A stretch of DNA of 64,000 nucleotides, from NCBI RefSeq assembly GCF_050948175.1, contig NC_135199.1:4840501-4904500 (forward strand). The letters run 5' to 3'. Shown in pieces: positions 22,701 through 37,800 of this stretch. The translations under genes and the position numbers were made by a program. Origin of the DNA: Xylocopa sonorina. Its lineage: Eukaryota; Arthropoda; Insecta; Hymenoptera; Apidae. The notes beneath the pieces are model-generated. The model saw only the letters and a list, made by a program, of their open reading frames with translations, was not told the DNA's origin and did no database searches. Positions within the stretch are counted from its first letter, which is position 1. Every line of letters starts with the position of its first letter.

Positions 22701-25700
22701 CCGAATCGCATTCTTTCCTTCCACCGTACATTCACTGGAACACCGTTTCCACGAATGGTGAGAGATCCTAAGTCAACCTCCCAAGCGTACTTCTTTATGT
22801 AGCGTTATTTATGCGACGCGCGCGAAACTGGTCGAGTTTCCTCCCTTCGCCCCCGTTTTTTCTTTTTGTCAACAAAAGTGGTTCCGGAGTTAAAAGCAAA
22901 AAGGGCCCTTAAAAAAGGAAAGCAGTAAAGAAAAACAGAAAGGGGGAGAGAGAAAAAAGTGTACGAAAGACCGGAAAATTTACTCACCAGAAGCATCGAG
23001 GCGTTCGGTACGCTCGAGGCTCGTTAAAAGGCTGTAAGGCCGGAAAATTTACGGCGCAAAGCGGCGACCGTCAAATGTTTAATGTCGCCGGAATGCCGTC
23101 TCGTTAAAGGCGGGATCGCGCCTGCTCCATTATTAAATACCCTATTAGCGCTATTAGTAATATCGAATGTTATCAGCGAACTTTCGCGAGGTTTGCTCGC
23201 GAGCCTGCTACATTATTGTCCCAGTCCAAATACCGATTTCCATCGATCGCGCCGCGTGTACGTCGCGTCGCGAAACGCGAGTAAGTACATGTTCCAAGGG
23301 ATAATCAACATCGGTCATCGGGTGTTGGCATAGTAAACAACCGGACGGATAATCGTGCCAAAGTTACCTAACCCTTCCTGTCCCGCCTCCCCGAACTTCA
23401 ATACCGTGGCAAATAGTTTATGGACGCCGCCGCGAATTGTTATGGCTGTATCGCGTACCGCGCAGGTTAAACAAAACGCCGTAACGTTTATAACGGCGGA
23501 ACGGTGGAACGGTGTCAACGGATGCGGGCGATAAAAACGGGACGAGGTGCAGACCGGAAACGGGGATGCTGGGACGCGAGGTTTCGCGCAAAAAACAGAT
23601 GTTCGCGGTTATAAAAATGGCCGCGAAACGCTGCGTTAAAGCGGAACCGTGGCCTCGTGAATTGAATGGAACTCCCCCCCGTGTGCCGGGTGCGCTTTTT
23701 CGCCCCTTTTTTTTTTACGATATCGGTCGAAATTGCCACCGGGCCGGGCCAAACGCGCTTTTTAGAGCGCGCCCTTCGGTCACGCGGCCCCTCCTTTATC
23801 GGCGAGAGGGGCAATTGCCGGCTAACGAACTGACCGGTCAAGTGTCCAATTCCAGCTTTGATGAAACATTATGTATTTATGCGTTTGGCCACGGTGGGAT
23901 TCGCCTCGCGGTAAAAGCCGCGGTTTTTCGAAACCTCGCGTGTGTAATTGGACGTGCTCGAGGTCTTGAATGTTGCGACCTCGGGGTTTTGCAGCCACTA
24001 TCTTTTTACGGGCCGCTTGGATGTTCCGCGGATTCATCACTACATAAAATTACCGGAGGATAAATAAAAGTTTTACGAGAGCATTTCTGTACGCGCGCGT
24101 GGAGGGAAAAGATTATCGAGCGACGCTGGGCTATGGATGTTGGAGTTTCTTGTTGCAAAAATTCTGGAAACAAGCGAACAGAATTTAACGACCGATAAGA
24201 ACCGGGGCACGATAAATTCGGCGTTGCGGGATTCCGTATGGCGGATTTCGAGTTACGGGACTCAATACGAAACTCTCTTGTCGTAAGGTACAATACTAAC
24301 GACCCGAGGTCGCAGGGAATCCCATATGAACATCCTCCGCAGTCGCGAGCGGAGCAGGCCTTCGATGTCGGTAGTTCCGGACCCGTTGGGACATGATATC
24401 AATGATCGAGGAGTTCCGGGGCTCGTTATCAATAACTTGCAAGTTACAGAACTCGACGAGGAAAACTCGTGAATTGTGAGATACGATATTGATGACATCC
24501 GAGTTTCAGAACTTGGTGAAAACTATTCACGAACTGTACGCCTCACCGACGTTAACGTCTGCCGCGTACCTACGGTATTTGCCTTGAATAAAATGATATT
24601 TCCAACGCTGCTCGTTCGTACTTCAGAATTTCGTACCTTCCGAGACATGAAAAAGTCCGATTTACTAGTTTCCAGAGGAATCGTAATGAGAGCACGCGCG
24701 TCTCGAGTTTGCGATCTCCTTGCTGGGTGAAAAAGAGTTCAAGAGATTCGTGTTGATAAAAAATGGAGACGTTAGTGTGTCAGATTTTCCTCGCACGCTC
24801 GGTTATTGTGTGTCAAAGCATGAATGCGTGGCTTACGCGTTTAAAAGGAGAGCGTGATTTTATACGTTGGATATTGGTGTAACGCAGCCTCCTATGCGGG
24901 GCCGCGAAAAAAATTTCCATCCGTATACCTACCCACGGCATGGTTGTTTGCATAATACACGGAAACGCAATAAAACCATTCGCAAATATCTCACGAGTGT
25001 ATACTCAGTGGCTGGTTGCATGCATATTCATTCGTGGAAACGAGGCGCAGCCCTGGAAAAATGTTAAGCCACCGCTCGAGAATAAGTATTGAAAGGAAAT
25101 CTTCCCTTACGGAGACACTAATGATCGTGCGTGTGTCTGACGTGGAATAAACGTGCGAGATCAATATTTTCACCTTACTATAGTCAACTCGGTACAAATA
25201 CGGGATCATTTTAGTGGATCTCCAACGCAGAACATAGTAATAAAAACAGGTATCTCGTTGAAAAATACTTGATTTATAATTATCGAGCATAGAAATCTGA
25301 CTCCAAACGAAGATTTTATGATATACTAGCTTTGAGGATATCAGGCTCGCGGAAAGTAACACCTCGAACTTCAAGTTCATAAAGGGTACCATCGGAAGCC
25401 CAGCTGCATCTAATAGCCATCTCCCAGAAGAAAAAATCCAATCAGGCCCAGGCATCGCGTTCCACCCTACGTCTCCAAGCTATGGTCGTGTCCAAATCAG
25501 TGAACCAGCCCGTCCCAAAAAATTCAATTCCCCCGGTAATCCTGCGGCGCGGAATCCGCCAAAAAGAAAGCGAGGTCGAAAAAGCGAGGGACACAATTTA
25601 CCTTGTCCCCTGCGCCATTCGAATCCGCCTAAACGAATGGTATCGGGTCCTCATCGGTAGGAACGCGGCGCTGGGTGGGACGGAAGATAAAAAAGAGAGA

Positions 25701-28700
25701 GAGAGAGAGAGACAGGGGGTGAAGAGAAGTAATAGAGGGTGGAGGTGGCGGGTGGCTGGCGAGGGGAGTGACACCGTGAAAAATAATTCGCCCCCTTTCG
25801 CGTAAACATCGGGGCAGGCCGCGGAACGAACTCTCGCAGGCGTGTGCCGATCCCGTCCCTCGTTTATTAGTACTAATTACCGCGGGTGGCGTAATTCTCC
25901 CCGGATTCCCTATCTCCCCACTCCAGGGCGGACCGCGAGGGGTGAACCACCGTTGCAACGGCGACTCTCGACCGGCAGCAGTCAAGCTATGCGCTTCTGA
26001 ATCGGCGCGGCATTATAATTAATTAACGGTGCCTCGAGCGAGCGAGCGAGCTGGCGAGCTCCATTAAGGGTGCGCCAGCCAGCTTCGTGTACGAACTAGA
26101 AGAGAAAGAGAGAGAGAGAGAGACAGAGAAAGAGCGAGTAAGGTGCACACGTGCAGATCGTAGAAATTCACGGCAGAGCCTTCCTTTTAACGACGTTCGC
26201 TCCAAGTCTTCGTTGGAAATCTTTCAACCCCGCTTTCCACCCTTTCCACCCTTTGTCTCTGCCTTCTTTTCTTATTCGCGTTTACGGTCAAACCCATCGC
26301 CACGGAACACCGGGTCAACGCGAGAGCTTTACGATTGACCCCCGCGCGGGTCATCTTATGAAATAAATATCCCTGCGCCGGCTGCGAGGGGTGAAATCGA
26401 GACGGAGAACCGCGAGGATTCTTCTTAGCGCGGCCCCCTCGTGGTGGCGCGAGGGCTCTGTTTTGCAGGCGGCCGGCACGAGCCGCCGGAGATTAATGTG
26501 TTTTGTATTGTTGCGAACGATCCTTGTAGGAGTTTAGGCTGGCGATAACGGGTCCGCTTTATTTTATGGTAACGCGGGAGCTGCTCGTGGAAATTGGAAA
26601 ATTGAGGGCTGGAGGGGTTGTTGATTAATGACGAGGTCGCTCGGACTCGATTCTGGGCGAGGTGTACCGTTTTTAGCCAGTTGTGCCGCGGTTGTTCTGT
26701 TCAACGCTGGCCACCGGTTCTAACACTTGTCAGTCAACGTCGGCTCCGTTGACGAACGGGAAAGGAAGGTTATTTATGTTAAGGCGACTGCCGCTTGACG
26801 CGTTTGAAGCATGAAGACGAAAAATGGAGCTGGCGTGACGGGTGAAGAAATTGTTACGAAGAACGGAGCGCGAGACAGCTTCGGAAATGGATAATTCCCA
26901 ATTAATTGACAAATGGTCAAGTTTATTGTTACACGAACTTTCATGTTTTATATCTACATTTTTATGCAACCAATTATATTTCACCTTATTCGTCTTTCTT
27001 TCAATGAAATGTCAGAAAAGTCTTCCATTCGAAAGGTAAAGGGAATAAAATAAAAAGTATAAGAACGGCTAAGAAAGAATAAATTGCTTTTGATAACAGA
27101 ATATTTATATTTTTATATCGGTCCTATCGCGAAATGCAATATTGCATTGTTTTCTACATAAAGACCAAAGAACTTTCGATATATTTTTAATATGGAATTA
27201 TCAGTCCACTTGAAATATAATAAAAGTATATATTTTTTAAAATATGAAGCTTATTTCTGTATTCTTGCCAATTTGAAAAAGTATATATCTCAATAAATTC
27301 GAGAGTAAATTTCCTTCGCAATTGGGGTCAACTGTTATGGCTTTTAAAGATATCCTCTCTCTATCTCCCTCTCCCTGTTGCAACGATACGTCTCGCTTAA
27401 GACCACGTCTAACAACAAGTGCCGCGAGCAACAAAACGTGCAGCCCGTTGTTTTGATTGCGGCGATCTTGTCGGGGATTGCCGCAAATGCAGTTCCGGAT
27501 ATAAAACGTAACGATAATCGCGCGATTCGCTCTAATCTCGGAGCCCATTAAATCCCTATGTCGAAACTTCCAACCCTTAGCGGTTCAAAGGTTTAAGTAG
27601 GTCTTACCGGCGCTAACGAAGTCAGCGGTGGCCGATACCTTCTCGCGCTAAAAGGAAAATGCCGCTAAGAGGAAGTACATTTAGACAATCTTGATCGTAC
27701 CGTGCTCCCTTTACGCGTTCAATAATTAAATAAGCCGTAACGAAGGTAAATCGTTCGAAATATTTCGAAGTGAACGGATTGGTAAAACGGAAATATCATT
27801 TATCCGATCGTTTCTCGATATTAAATTATTCGATTAATTTTTCACGCTGTTCTAAACGCGTTACACGCGCACACGGCCGCGCGATTATCACCGCTGTACG
27901 TGCGTGTACGACACGCGTTCGATGCAAGCAACTGCAACGAATAGATTCCAGCGGGGTAACGCCGCACTTTCATCGACGATAAATGCTGCGCACCGGAGTC
28001 CGTTTTATTGGGTCGCACGCGTAAAATACGAAATTCACCACGAAACATGATCACAGTTTGAACGAATTTTATATTCGGCCCCGCATAAAAGCGCAATCAC
28101 GCGTTTCGTATTTTTTAACTAATCTTTTAATCCACCATTTCGCACACGTTCGTCATCCGACAGCGGTTACCCTCCACTTTCTTGTTTCTCGTAACTATCT
28201 CACCGTGGCTGGTCTTACGCGAAGTACAGCAGTTTAATGTGAAATAAATAATGATTTCTCTTCGCTGATAAAAGAACTATGATCGAAATCTGGCTGGCGC
28301 ATGAATCTGGGGAAATGTCCGACGAATGATTGATCCACCGCGAGCGTCAGGAAATGATAAAATTTACGTCTTAATATATCGCGGAGCCTTGAATGGGTAC
28401 CCGTACAATATATCGCGGAAGTCTCGTCAGGTCCAATCGAGCCGACGCAAAATTCATTGAAAAGTCACGCGACTCGGCCGTATGTCATCCTTTTCTCTTT
28501 CACGCGGCATTCAGAGGACCATTCGACGGCACCGACGCCAGGGAGACACCATCGGCCGGGTTGATGTGGATTTCAATCAAACGATCGCGAGACGCATAGA
28601 TCATTCTATTAGCTTTGACGTGCGCTAGTTACCACCCCTTCGAATGTCGATCCATCTCACCGAACCCGCCGCTACCACCGGCCGTACCATCCCCCTAACC

Positions 28701-28784
28701 ATTCGCGGCAATAAACCACAATATAATATATCAGTGTCCCGGGCATACTGAAATAATCCACCCGCTCCACGCGCACGCATACAC

Positions 28785-28828
<44 letters not shown>

Positions 28829-31800
28829 TCCTTCTTCGCCCCCGTTGGAATCCAACGAATCACGATTTTTCATCAATCAACGGGACGACAATGAAAACGC
28901 GAATCGTGGTTTTCTCGTTTGCGTCTCGAATGTTTTCGATCGTCATCCTTCTCGAAATAATTTATCGCGTACGAATAAAGCATGCGTCGGATACCTATCG
29001 ATATTAACGTCGACTGGTAGCCCCCGCTCGCCTCCACCCCCGTGATTTGTTGCGCCGCCCCTCGTAATTATTTCGGCGGGGCATTAATTAACGAGTTGGA
29101 TGATTATTCAACTGATCGCGACTCGTCCGTTTTTCTTAACTGTCTGTAGCTTGATTTCGACATGTACAATTAACGTATAGCCGATGGATACCGTGCGAGA
29201 TAATTACGAAACATTCCAAGAGGAACAAACTTGTCGACCTCTTGCATTTCCCCGTGGAATCGAGCGAGCTCGATCGAGCCGCCCCCGTGACGGGCGTCGA
29301 TGCGATCCCGCGTTTAATCGAATTCATCGAAACGCGCCTTAAATTTATCTCCTTTCACCCGTCCATCGGATTGTCCACGGGCCGGACAACAAGCACGATA
29401 ACCTCGCGGTGGCGATAACGCGGGACGAAAAGAGAACGGGGTACGCGGGGCGCTGCAGCCCGGATGCGCAAGAACGGAAATCACGGAGGACAGCGGAAAA
29501 TGATGAGTTACGGCGACCGATCCACTACCGACGGACCGACGTATTCGCTGAATACGAAATTCTCCCCGGCTGATCTCGATAAATCACTCGAATCCCATCT
29601 TCGTACCTTCCGACAATTTTTTTCCCCCCACCCCGGTCTCCCGATCGGTTCCCGTCTCCCTTTCGCCCCTTTCCGTTCACCTTTTTGCCTCTTCGTTTCG
29701 CTGGACGGTCGTAGAACGAAAGGAAGAAACGAGAACGAGAGGGAGAAAATCAGAGAGAAAGAGAGAAGGGCGGAAGGGGTGAAAGAGTTCGACGGGACAA
29801 AGTTATCCCAGTGGCACGATCCCCGTCACGGATCCTTCAATGAAAAACGCTTAAGCCCCGATTAGATTGGACCGGCGGAGAAATTAATGCGTCTTGAGCC
29901 ACGATCGTTTTTACTCGATACTCGAGGCCAAGCTGAAATTTACAGCCACCGCCTGATCCGCCGCTGGAAGACGCGGGGCTTCAAAACTTCCTTATCGACG
30001 TGTAATTAATGAGTCCCCGTTCGGTTTCTTAATTGGAATCGCCGCGTTCAATAATTGCGCGGCAATTCGACGGACATAACGCCCCGGCGTAATTGATTAT
30101 TTTACGATCCTATCGGGGGAAGAGGTTGTTCTTTCGCTCGTTTATCATCGACGTTCTCGTAATTTATTGGAACAATTGCAATAAGCCCGAGTGCACTATT
30201 AGCGCGCTCGTAATAAATCGACGGGAATAATCAACCGCGATTTTTCTACGTTTAACGGCTCGTTCCAAGTACTATTTTAGGTTATTGGAGTCTTGCCCTC
30301 TGTCCGGCAATTACACGTTACACAACGCCTCCGACTTGCACGCACCTGAATTTTTATGCTACCTCGAGGACAGAGCTTTGCGCCGAAGGGGTGAGAAACT
30401 TTTGTACCGTTGCGCATCACTTTTGATCGCGTATAATAACTCGGGAACAGTCCATTTATTTAAACAATATGCAAGCAATTATTACTTTTCGTTCGATTTT
30501 CCTTAAATTTCATGCACCTCAAATCGGGATATTTTCCACCAGAATCTCGTTCTAAGTAGCTTTAAAGGAACGTTCACTTGAAACGTGAACGCGTTTAAGA
30601 AGCCCTTTCAGAGCATAATTCGCGACGTGAAAAGAGTTTGAAAATTCGCATGAAATTTCGTAAGAATTTGAAACGTGCCACGTAATCGGTTCGTTTAAAC
30701 AGGCGGCGGCCCGGAGGGGGTGAAGCACGCGGAAATGTAGGTAGAAATTTCTGCGGATACGGGGCTTAACCGCGTCAAAGGTATCAAGTCCGGCTTGATC
30801 CTCTCCAGAATTCTCTGGAGCTTCATTGGAGAATCACAGTACGATCGTGTTTCATGGTGTCGGATACAGGCCATAAACAAACGATTCCGTAAGCCTGCTT
30901 CAACGGGGGTGGGAAACGGAAGATCGTAGCGAGAGCCGCTGAGCTGTGAACATGGTGGGATGCGCAGGAATACCGTGAAACCAATTTTTGTTATTGAAAA
31001 TGTAATAGCGCCAATGAATACAATAACAACGAGTTACCGTAATTAAATTCTATCGAGAGTTTGAGAGCAGCACAGTATTAAAAAAAAAAAAAAAAACAAA
31101 AACCGTAACAGCGACGCTAAATCGTACGGAAAAAGTTTAAAAACGACGTTAAATTTCTTTCAAAATTTGTAATAACGATAAATTTCCTTTTACCGCCATC
31201 ACCCTCGCTCGGTTTATTGAATTTCAACGCCTCCCAGTGTCCCGGAGCGTGTCCCATTTTAGAAAATAATAAAATCTACGGAGTGTGAATGTCGCTTTAT
31301 AACCTCCATGGTTTGGAAAATTTCACTGACGTTAACATAAAAGAAGCAGTTTCGCGGAAGCACCGAAGGAAGGAAGAAAAAAAGGAAAAAAAGACCGGAT
31401 TTTCTCGAGTACATTTTTCCAATAACGTCCACCCACCCTCGTTTCGGTCCTCGTCCTCCGGAGGTTTTCACAGGGACGCGCATAATCTATATAGAGGCAC
31501 ATCTACAACCGGTCAGAGACACTAGTGCCGACGTTGACAGGTTATTGGCAGTTCAAGGGCTGAAAATGCCCGGCCGGCAGTATCGGCCTCCGTTTTCCAG
31601 CTTTACGATGACGACCATTGTTATTGGCATAGTAGCTCCAGCAGCGGAAAATTGTTGATGATAGGGAGGGTGCAAGTTAAAAGAGCGAACTCTATTATCG
31701 AACACGGTAATACACTTAATCACTCCTCTATCGGGACTAGAGTGTGGTTCTCTTTTTCACCTCTTCAATGGGTCCCCCAGCTCGAAGGACGTTTGTTCGA

Positions 31801-34800
31801 ACACTTCGTTGATCTCGTCGCAAAAGGAAAAATACAGATCTTCCCATTATTCGTTGATTTATAGGTCAATAAGTAAAGAAGCGATGAGTGATAGGGGAAA
31901 TAGTGCCAAATGGGTCAAAAGAAATTGGGAAAGCTCTAATTTAAATGTTTGATCCCACGAAAGTATGAATCATCTCGTGGAGAACCTAAGGACCGCAAAT
32001 TGTCGCTGGAATCTAAACCGTTTCCAATGGATGGGACGATAACTTCTCTTGACAAATGTGTTTTGCTCCACAGAAATTGTAGCGAGCACGGTACACGCAA
32101 TCTAAGTGAGAATAGTTTCTTGTTTTCTTTGTCGCGGTTACTTTTTGCACAATTTCTCGCTCACGTTTACCTCTGGATGTGAGTAATGTCTCGTGTTAGC
32201 CCATAAAAGCGAGGATTTATTTTTGGAAATAAAATATTGCAATTATTTCTGCGAGCGTTCGAGACGAATTCTGTCCGATAAATCTTTGCATTTCGAGTGA
32301 ATTTATTAATTACAAATTGCAGAGATGTAAATCGTAGAAATGGAAAATATTTCCACGTACCTTCTACGATGATGGCGTCGATGACGCCGCTTCGCCGTGT
32401 TTTGCGTGCTGCTTTCCGGCTGAATGGTGAACACTCGTTCGACGTTTTCCATGTTCAGATTTTTCATTTGATTTGCGCTCTCAGTGGTCGTGGAAAATGC
32501 GTTCAACTCTTGAGACGTTTTCAAAAATGCTCGCATCGATTTTGTTGCGTTCACGTTCGGCTTCGTTTGCGTGCCGTGGCGTCCCTGCTTTCTAGAGGAG
32601 TGTCTTTTCTTCGTTGGCAGGGTTGTCGATTCTAGCCTGGAGTTCGAAACAACAATCTTTAACGAATTCAGCTTGAAAATTCCTGCCAAATTTCGACAGT
32701 TATACCATTAGTAAAACGCGTATTTCCAGCGAAACAATCGTTCAAAATGCTAAGCGCGTGCTCGCCACATGAAACTGAAAAGCCTGTAAACCGAGTACAA
32801 TGCATTACCGTACGCTTTTAATTACCATCAGTGATGCACAAAGTCGCCTTAATATTTTTAATTGCCACTGCACACAGCGCGATCGTTTCATCCCGTGGCC
32901 ATCCCGACAAATTATTGCCTCTGTCATTTATTACGAACGACTTTCAACAATAGAGTCAGCGAACCGATGCAATATCGTCCATCGAAATAATTAGTTCCCT
33001 TTTGCGCGACAGAAATTCCAAGTACCATTAAAAAATTCAATCTAACTCTAACATGCGAAACAATCATTTTAAAAACGAATGGGCGGAATTAACGCGAAGC
33101 GACGCCGATGACCCAGAAACACCGCGTGGTGAAAAATTTTCTGCAAATAGGGAGCCACCATTTTCACCGCTCTAATTAATTTTTCCCTTCGGTTTCCCTT
33201 CGCACGGAAAAGAGAGAAACGAAAACAGGCAAAACGAATCGCCACTTAAGCGTCGTCACATGGCGCGCGTCTTCGACGAGTTGAAAATCCCGGTTCATCG
33301 TCACGCTGGAAATGCTCCCGTAATTTTCACGTGAAAGTTCCGTGCCGCTCTACCTGAATTCAACGCCCTCGTCCCTCACCCCGGGCCTGGTATCGTCGTT
33401 CCTCGCGTTAAAACTGAATCCACCCTCGAGCTCGCCGCCCATGCTGTATTGATTCCGGTCCACCATAATTGGTTCGGATTTCTCTTGAGAAGCCACCATC
33501 TCCTCGTTCTCCTGATGGGCCTCGTTAGCGTCGTGCTCATTTTTAAATTGCAGGATCTCTGAAACGGCACCTGTCGTTAGCGCACCGCCGACGTATTTAC
33601 CTCCCGTCACGGATACGTTCGTTCGGGGGCAACGTTTTTTTCATATACCTGTCAGCCCCTCCTCCTCGACCTGGAGACCCTCTTTCAAGACCTCCTCCCG
33701 ATACTTCTCGAGCTCCTCGAGGTAGCTCTTGTTCAGCTTCTGCTGTCGCCATTCGGTCTCGTATTTGATGTTCGGCAGCGCTATGTCGCCCAGGAAACCA
33801 CCTGAAACAGGATAAACATCGATGCAGGGTTTCGTCGCGACAAGAACCAGTGAACAAACAAGGGTTTATAGACTGAAGGGGTTGCAAATGTAAATCCGCT
33901 TCTCTTATCCATGTTGCACACTTTCTACTCATTCGTGCAACGACAGAGTTAAAATAGAACGAGGGCAATGCTTTTTTTCATTTGGAAAACTTTGCCAACA
34001 GTTCACATTCGTTTCTAACACTTTTATCGAGGATACCAGAAATTTATAGCTGGCCAAACGAAGGTCTCGCGTTCTTTGCGTGATCCACGACAAGTTTCAC
34101 GGCCTTGAGGTCAGAGAACTCTGAGATCTACGAACCCTAAACGCACTCCGACAGTTCCTGCTATCTTAAGGATAGGGCATTCGAAGGCCCGCCGCTTCTG
34201 AGTGATTTATGATAGGTCCTACGGCTGTAACATCGAAAAACTCGTATCCTTACAACCTCGTAGCGGTTACAGCTCGCAAGCCCCAAGCTGTCCTTTATAC
34301 TTCACAACATTTCAACGCGTATCTTCTTTCATACCGCCCCGGGATCCTCGGATGGACATTTATTCATCGCTACCACCCCCTTACACACGACATACTGCTA
34401 CCGTATAATCATGAGCGGACGTTCCACAATCGGACACGAGCTTTGTATTCAGGAATTCGTATTTCGCATTCGAGGAATGCTGCGCGAGGAATTCATGCCT
34501 TCGCGATCCCCATATCGAAACGAGTCCCACATGCGCGAGGTTGCTCGCGCTCTGACAAAGATCGAACATCACCCTAGCGCCGTTCGCCGCGTAATTCCCG
34601 AATTTACATTCCTCCCCCGCCGCGATTCGGACTCTGGTCATCCGTGCGCGACTAAAAGTGTACCCAAGAAGCCAGGGCCCCGCACTCGCGTTGTACCTCG
34701 TTGCACAGGCCTCATTATCAGCGTCCATAAATCACGGGACCCGTTATCGGCGTAAAGAGAGTTTGTTCGACTGCAGTTGTCGGCGGCCGATGTAAACAGC

Positions 34801-37800
34801 CTCTCTAACCGCGTTATCGCGTATCGCTTTAGGGACGGGGTGCGAGGAGTCGCGTGACGAGTCGAGAAACGGAGCAGCGCCAGAGTTGCGGAGATTCCTC
34901 CGTCGTTCTCTGCCTGGAAACGGTGGCTGGACGTTGTCGAAACTCGCGTAACGGGATTAAAGGGGATGGCTGGGCGTTCTTCGCTGCTCTTTGACCAGTT
35001 TCAACGACGCGCAAAAGGGGAACGATCTCGTTAGACGAGATAGAGACCGGCTCGTTAAATGGAGACCGCGACGAGGAGGAAAAATCCGATTCCGCGGCGA
35101 ACCACCCCCGCGTGGTTTCCTCGCGGCGCGAGTTGGCTGCTCCGCGGGCGGATAATTAGATGATCGAATCGACGGGGATGAACGGAGCCCGCTCCGTTGT
35201 TGCTGCTCTCGACGGTCGATTCATTTAAATGGAACGGATTCGTTCGACGGACGTCTGGCCCCGTTCCTGCATGATAAACGCTCGCTCGTGTCGAAGTGGG
35301 AAAAATCGGGAACGAAAGTGGAAGTAGCCGGGGTTTTATGTAGATCGATCTGAAATATCGTGGAGCTTGCACGAATTACCAGACCGCCGCGGAGCATCGA
35401 TCTTCGCCCACGGCTTTGCCGAGGCTACGGAGGAGCCAAGCGGCGCGGTGAACGTGAGTGGATCGAAAATAAGCGACGGAGAGGACGTTGAACGTGGGAC
35501 AGTTATCTTCGCCGGGAGAGTCGAGGCACCGTTAAAAAATAGCTTCGTTAATGCGCGACAGTGAGATATCAAAAATTCATGTCAAGCACTCCTATACTTG
35601 CGGGGCCGCATTATTCATCGGCGCAGCCTCTGCCGGCAAACAACTCCGCTCTCCATGCCCCGCGGAGAAATTGAAAAACGAATTACCTACGTGTACCGTT
35701 CGCGCATTACCTTTCATCCCGTACGAATACGAATCCGCCGGATTACCGAGAATAAAACGCTTCGCAACCTTTCGTCGCTTCCGTTTTTTTTAACCGCGGG
35801 AAACGGGCGGACGCGGAATAAACGGCTGTGTGGATCCGGCGTCATTCGGGGTAGAAATTGTGAACGTTACGCGCGGGATTCGATTCGTGCGACTCGCGCG
35901 ACACGATTTGGCGGCAGCTTTTCAGCGAAACGGGAGCGTGTAAGCGTCTAATTCGTTCGGGTTCGCGCGCGTGATTCCGCGATTGTGCGAGGCTGCAGCA
36001 TTTCGCAGGCAGTGCGTTCCTCCTTTCGGCCTTTGACCCGCGGGCGGTAGGCCGTTTCGCTCCGTATCGTTGACGAAATACCATCATGGCCAGGCTTATC
36101 GGTGTTTTCACGCCGCGAGAGGCCATTGTGAGGGAAAGAAAAAAAGAATCGAGAATCATTTCAGGCGCGGCCGTATATAGCCGGCTCCTACGAGCAATAA
36201 TTTTCTTTCACGGCACTTGGGGGACGGCTCGCGAGTTTCCTCGCGTTTCACTTCGCCAGTGAAAAATTACGGCCATATACCTCCCTGAGGAATGCCACTT
36301 ATTTATTATATTCCTTTTTATCGAATTCGCGTATAATTCATGCGCGTAAAAAAGAATCATGACAGCTTGTTCCAGGGATTCTGTTCGCGCCACGAACAGA
36401 AGTGAAATAAACACATGAATCGTGCGAGTAACGAGGGCGTAACAACTTTTTTAGAACACTCTTGCCAAGTGTCGTGATAAAATTCTTTGGGACGACAAAA
36501 CGCTGCGGCGTTCAGCGAGTTGGTTTGAAATTTTCCGACGCATTTTTTTTTCCTTTTTTCTCGAAACAGCGTAGTTTGAAATGGCGAGGTAGGGTTGGGC
36601 CATAAAACTGCTACACCGAATTGGTGGAAATTTCACACGGTGTATCGAACTATCCGGATTTTGCCTTGGGTCTTTTCGATATTGATTTTATTCTTTCCAC
36701 GCGACAAAAAGAACGCGGTTCCAGCAAAAAATGGAATGGAAATATCAAAAGACCGTACGCTCGTGAGAATGTAACGTTTCCAGAATCGATCATCATTATT
36801 TTACATCGATTGTCCTCCTCCAAGCAGAAGAATGTGCATTCACTTAGAAACGATTCAAGCATTTCAAAAATCGAATCGCTTTACACCGCTTCGTATGCAA
36901 AAATAATTCCACTCTGCCGCAATCTCGCGAATGCTCGTTTTTACATTTTCCGCCGGCGGAGAACAATTCTTCAGACGGCGAAACCTTTTGATCAGCCGCT
37001 ATTCTGGCTCCATTCTCGCGGACTGAAAAACACTTTGAAACGCACCGCGCCTCCCCCGCCTGTAATTTCGCGAAGTGTCTCCTAACTGTTTAAAAAAAAA
37101 TATTATCCCCGCTGCTTGATGGAGCGACGAGAACGCGCAGCATCCCAATTTTAAGCTCGAATTTCGCGGAATTATTCGCGGATTTTTCCTTTGCCCGCTC
37201 CTCATTGAAACGGCGTCGGGTATTAGCGGAACTCCGCGAGCGTTCGATGGCACTCTTGGGCGATTCGTGTCAACGACGCCGTTGTTACATCGATTCGAGT
37301 ACCTTCGTTCCCATTCACAAATTCTGCGAGCCGCGGTAACGATCGCTGCTGGTGAACGTCCGCCATCGAAAGCTATGGTCGAGCTCAAACCACGAGCAAC
37401 GTGTTTCTCCGAATTTCTATTAAAAAATAGGAAGACTTTTAATAACACTTTCAGTCTCTCTTCTTCCTTCTTTGCTATTATCGATTAATTTGTCTCGACT
37501 AATCTACGTGTCTAAACGGAATCCTTAATAACACAGATCGATCTTTATCCTCGAGGCAATGTTTCGATCTAGTGGGCAATTTTGTATGACATTATGTCGT
37601 ACAGAATTACAGCTGATCAAACATGCACTTGTTTGAAACGCACAATGCTCGTGCAATATGTTACAACGCGAATACATAATGCCTGTTTTGACAAACATAT
37701 GATAAATATTGCTCACCTCAGCACGACGATAATTACGCTCTAGATCTATCTCTGTTTCCAACTTCTTTTGACGTTTGCTCTCAGAGGGAGAGGAATAAAA

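Larger units (their letters stand above)
22451..32360 (-). other. 9.9-kb tolloid intron (reduced if the cassette exon is used)
   Basis: GC- and CpG-rich non-coding DNA with scattered purine tracts: (GA)n at about 25690-25713 and 26101-26122, (TC)n at 28787-28824 and poly(A) at 31080-31096. It contains the degenerate 30-bp array at 24220-24540. Open frames are numerous because the DNA is poor in stop codons, but none has a recognisable domain or splice-consistent partner. Confidence 0.6.

Noticed and set aside
24991..25455. 154-codon minus-strand frame considered as another tolloid exon
   Set aside because: The hydrophobic translation does not resemble a propeptide, and no pair of splice sites gives the required 1/2 phase.
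28625..28876. Arg-Glu repeat protein
   Set aside because: It is only the translation of the (TC)n microsatellite.
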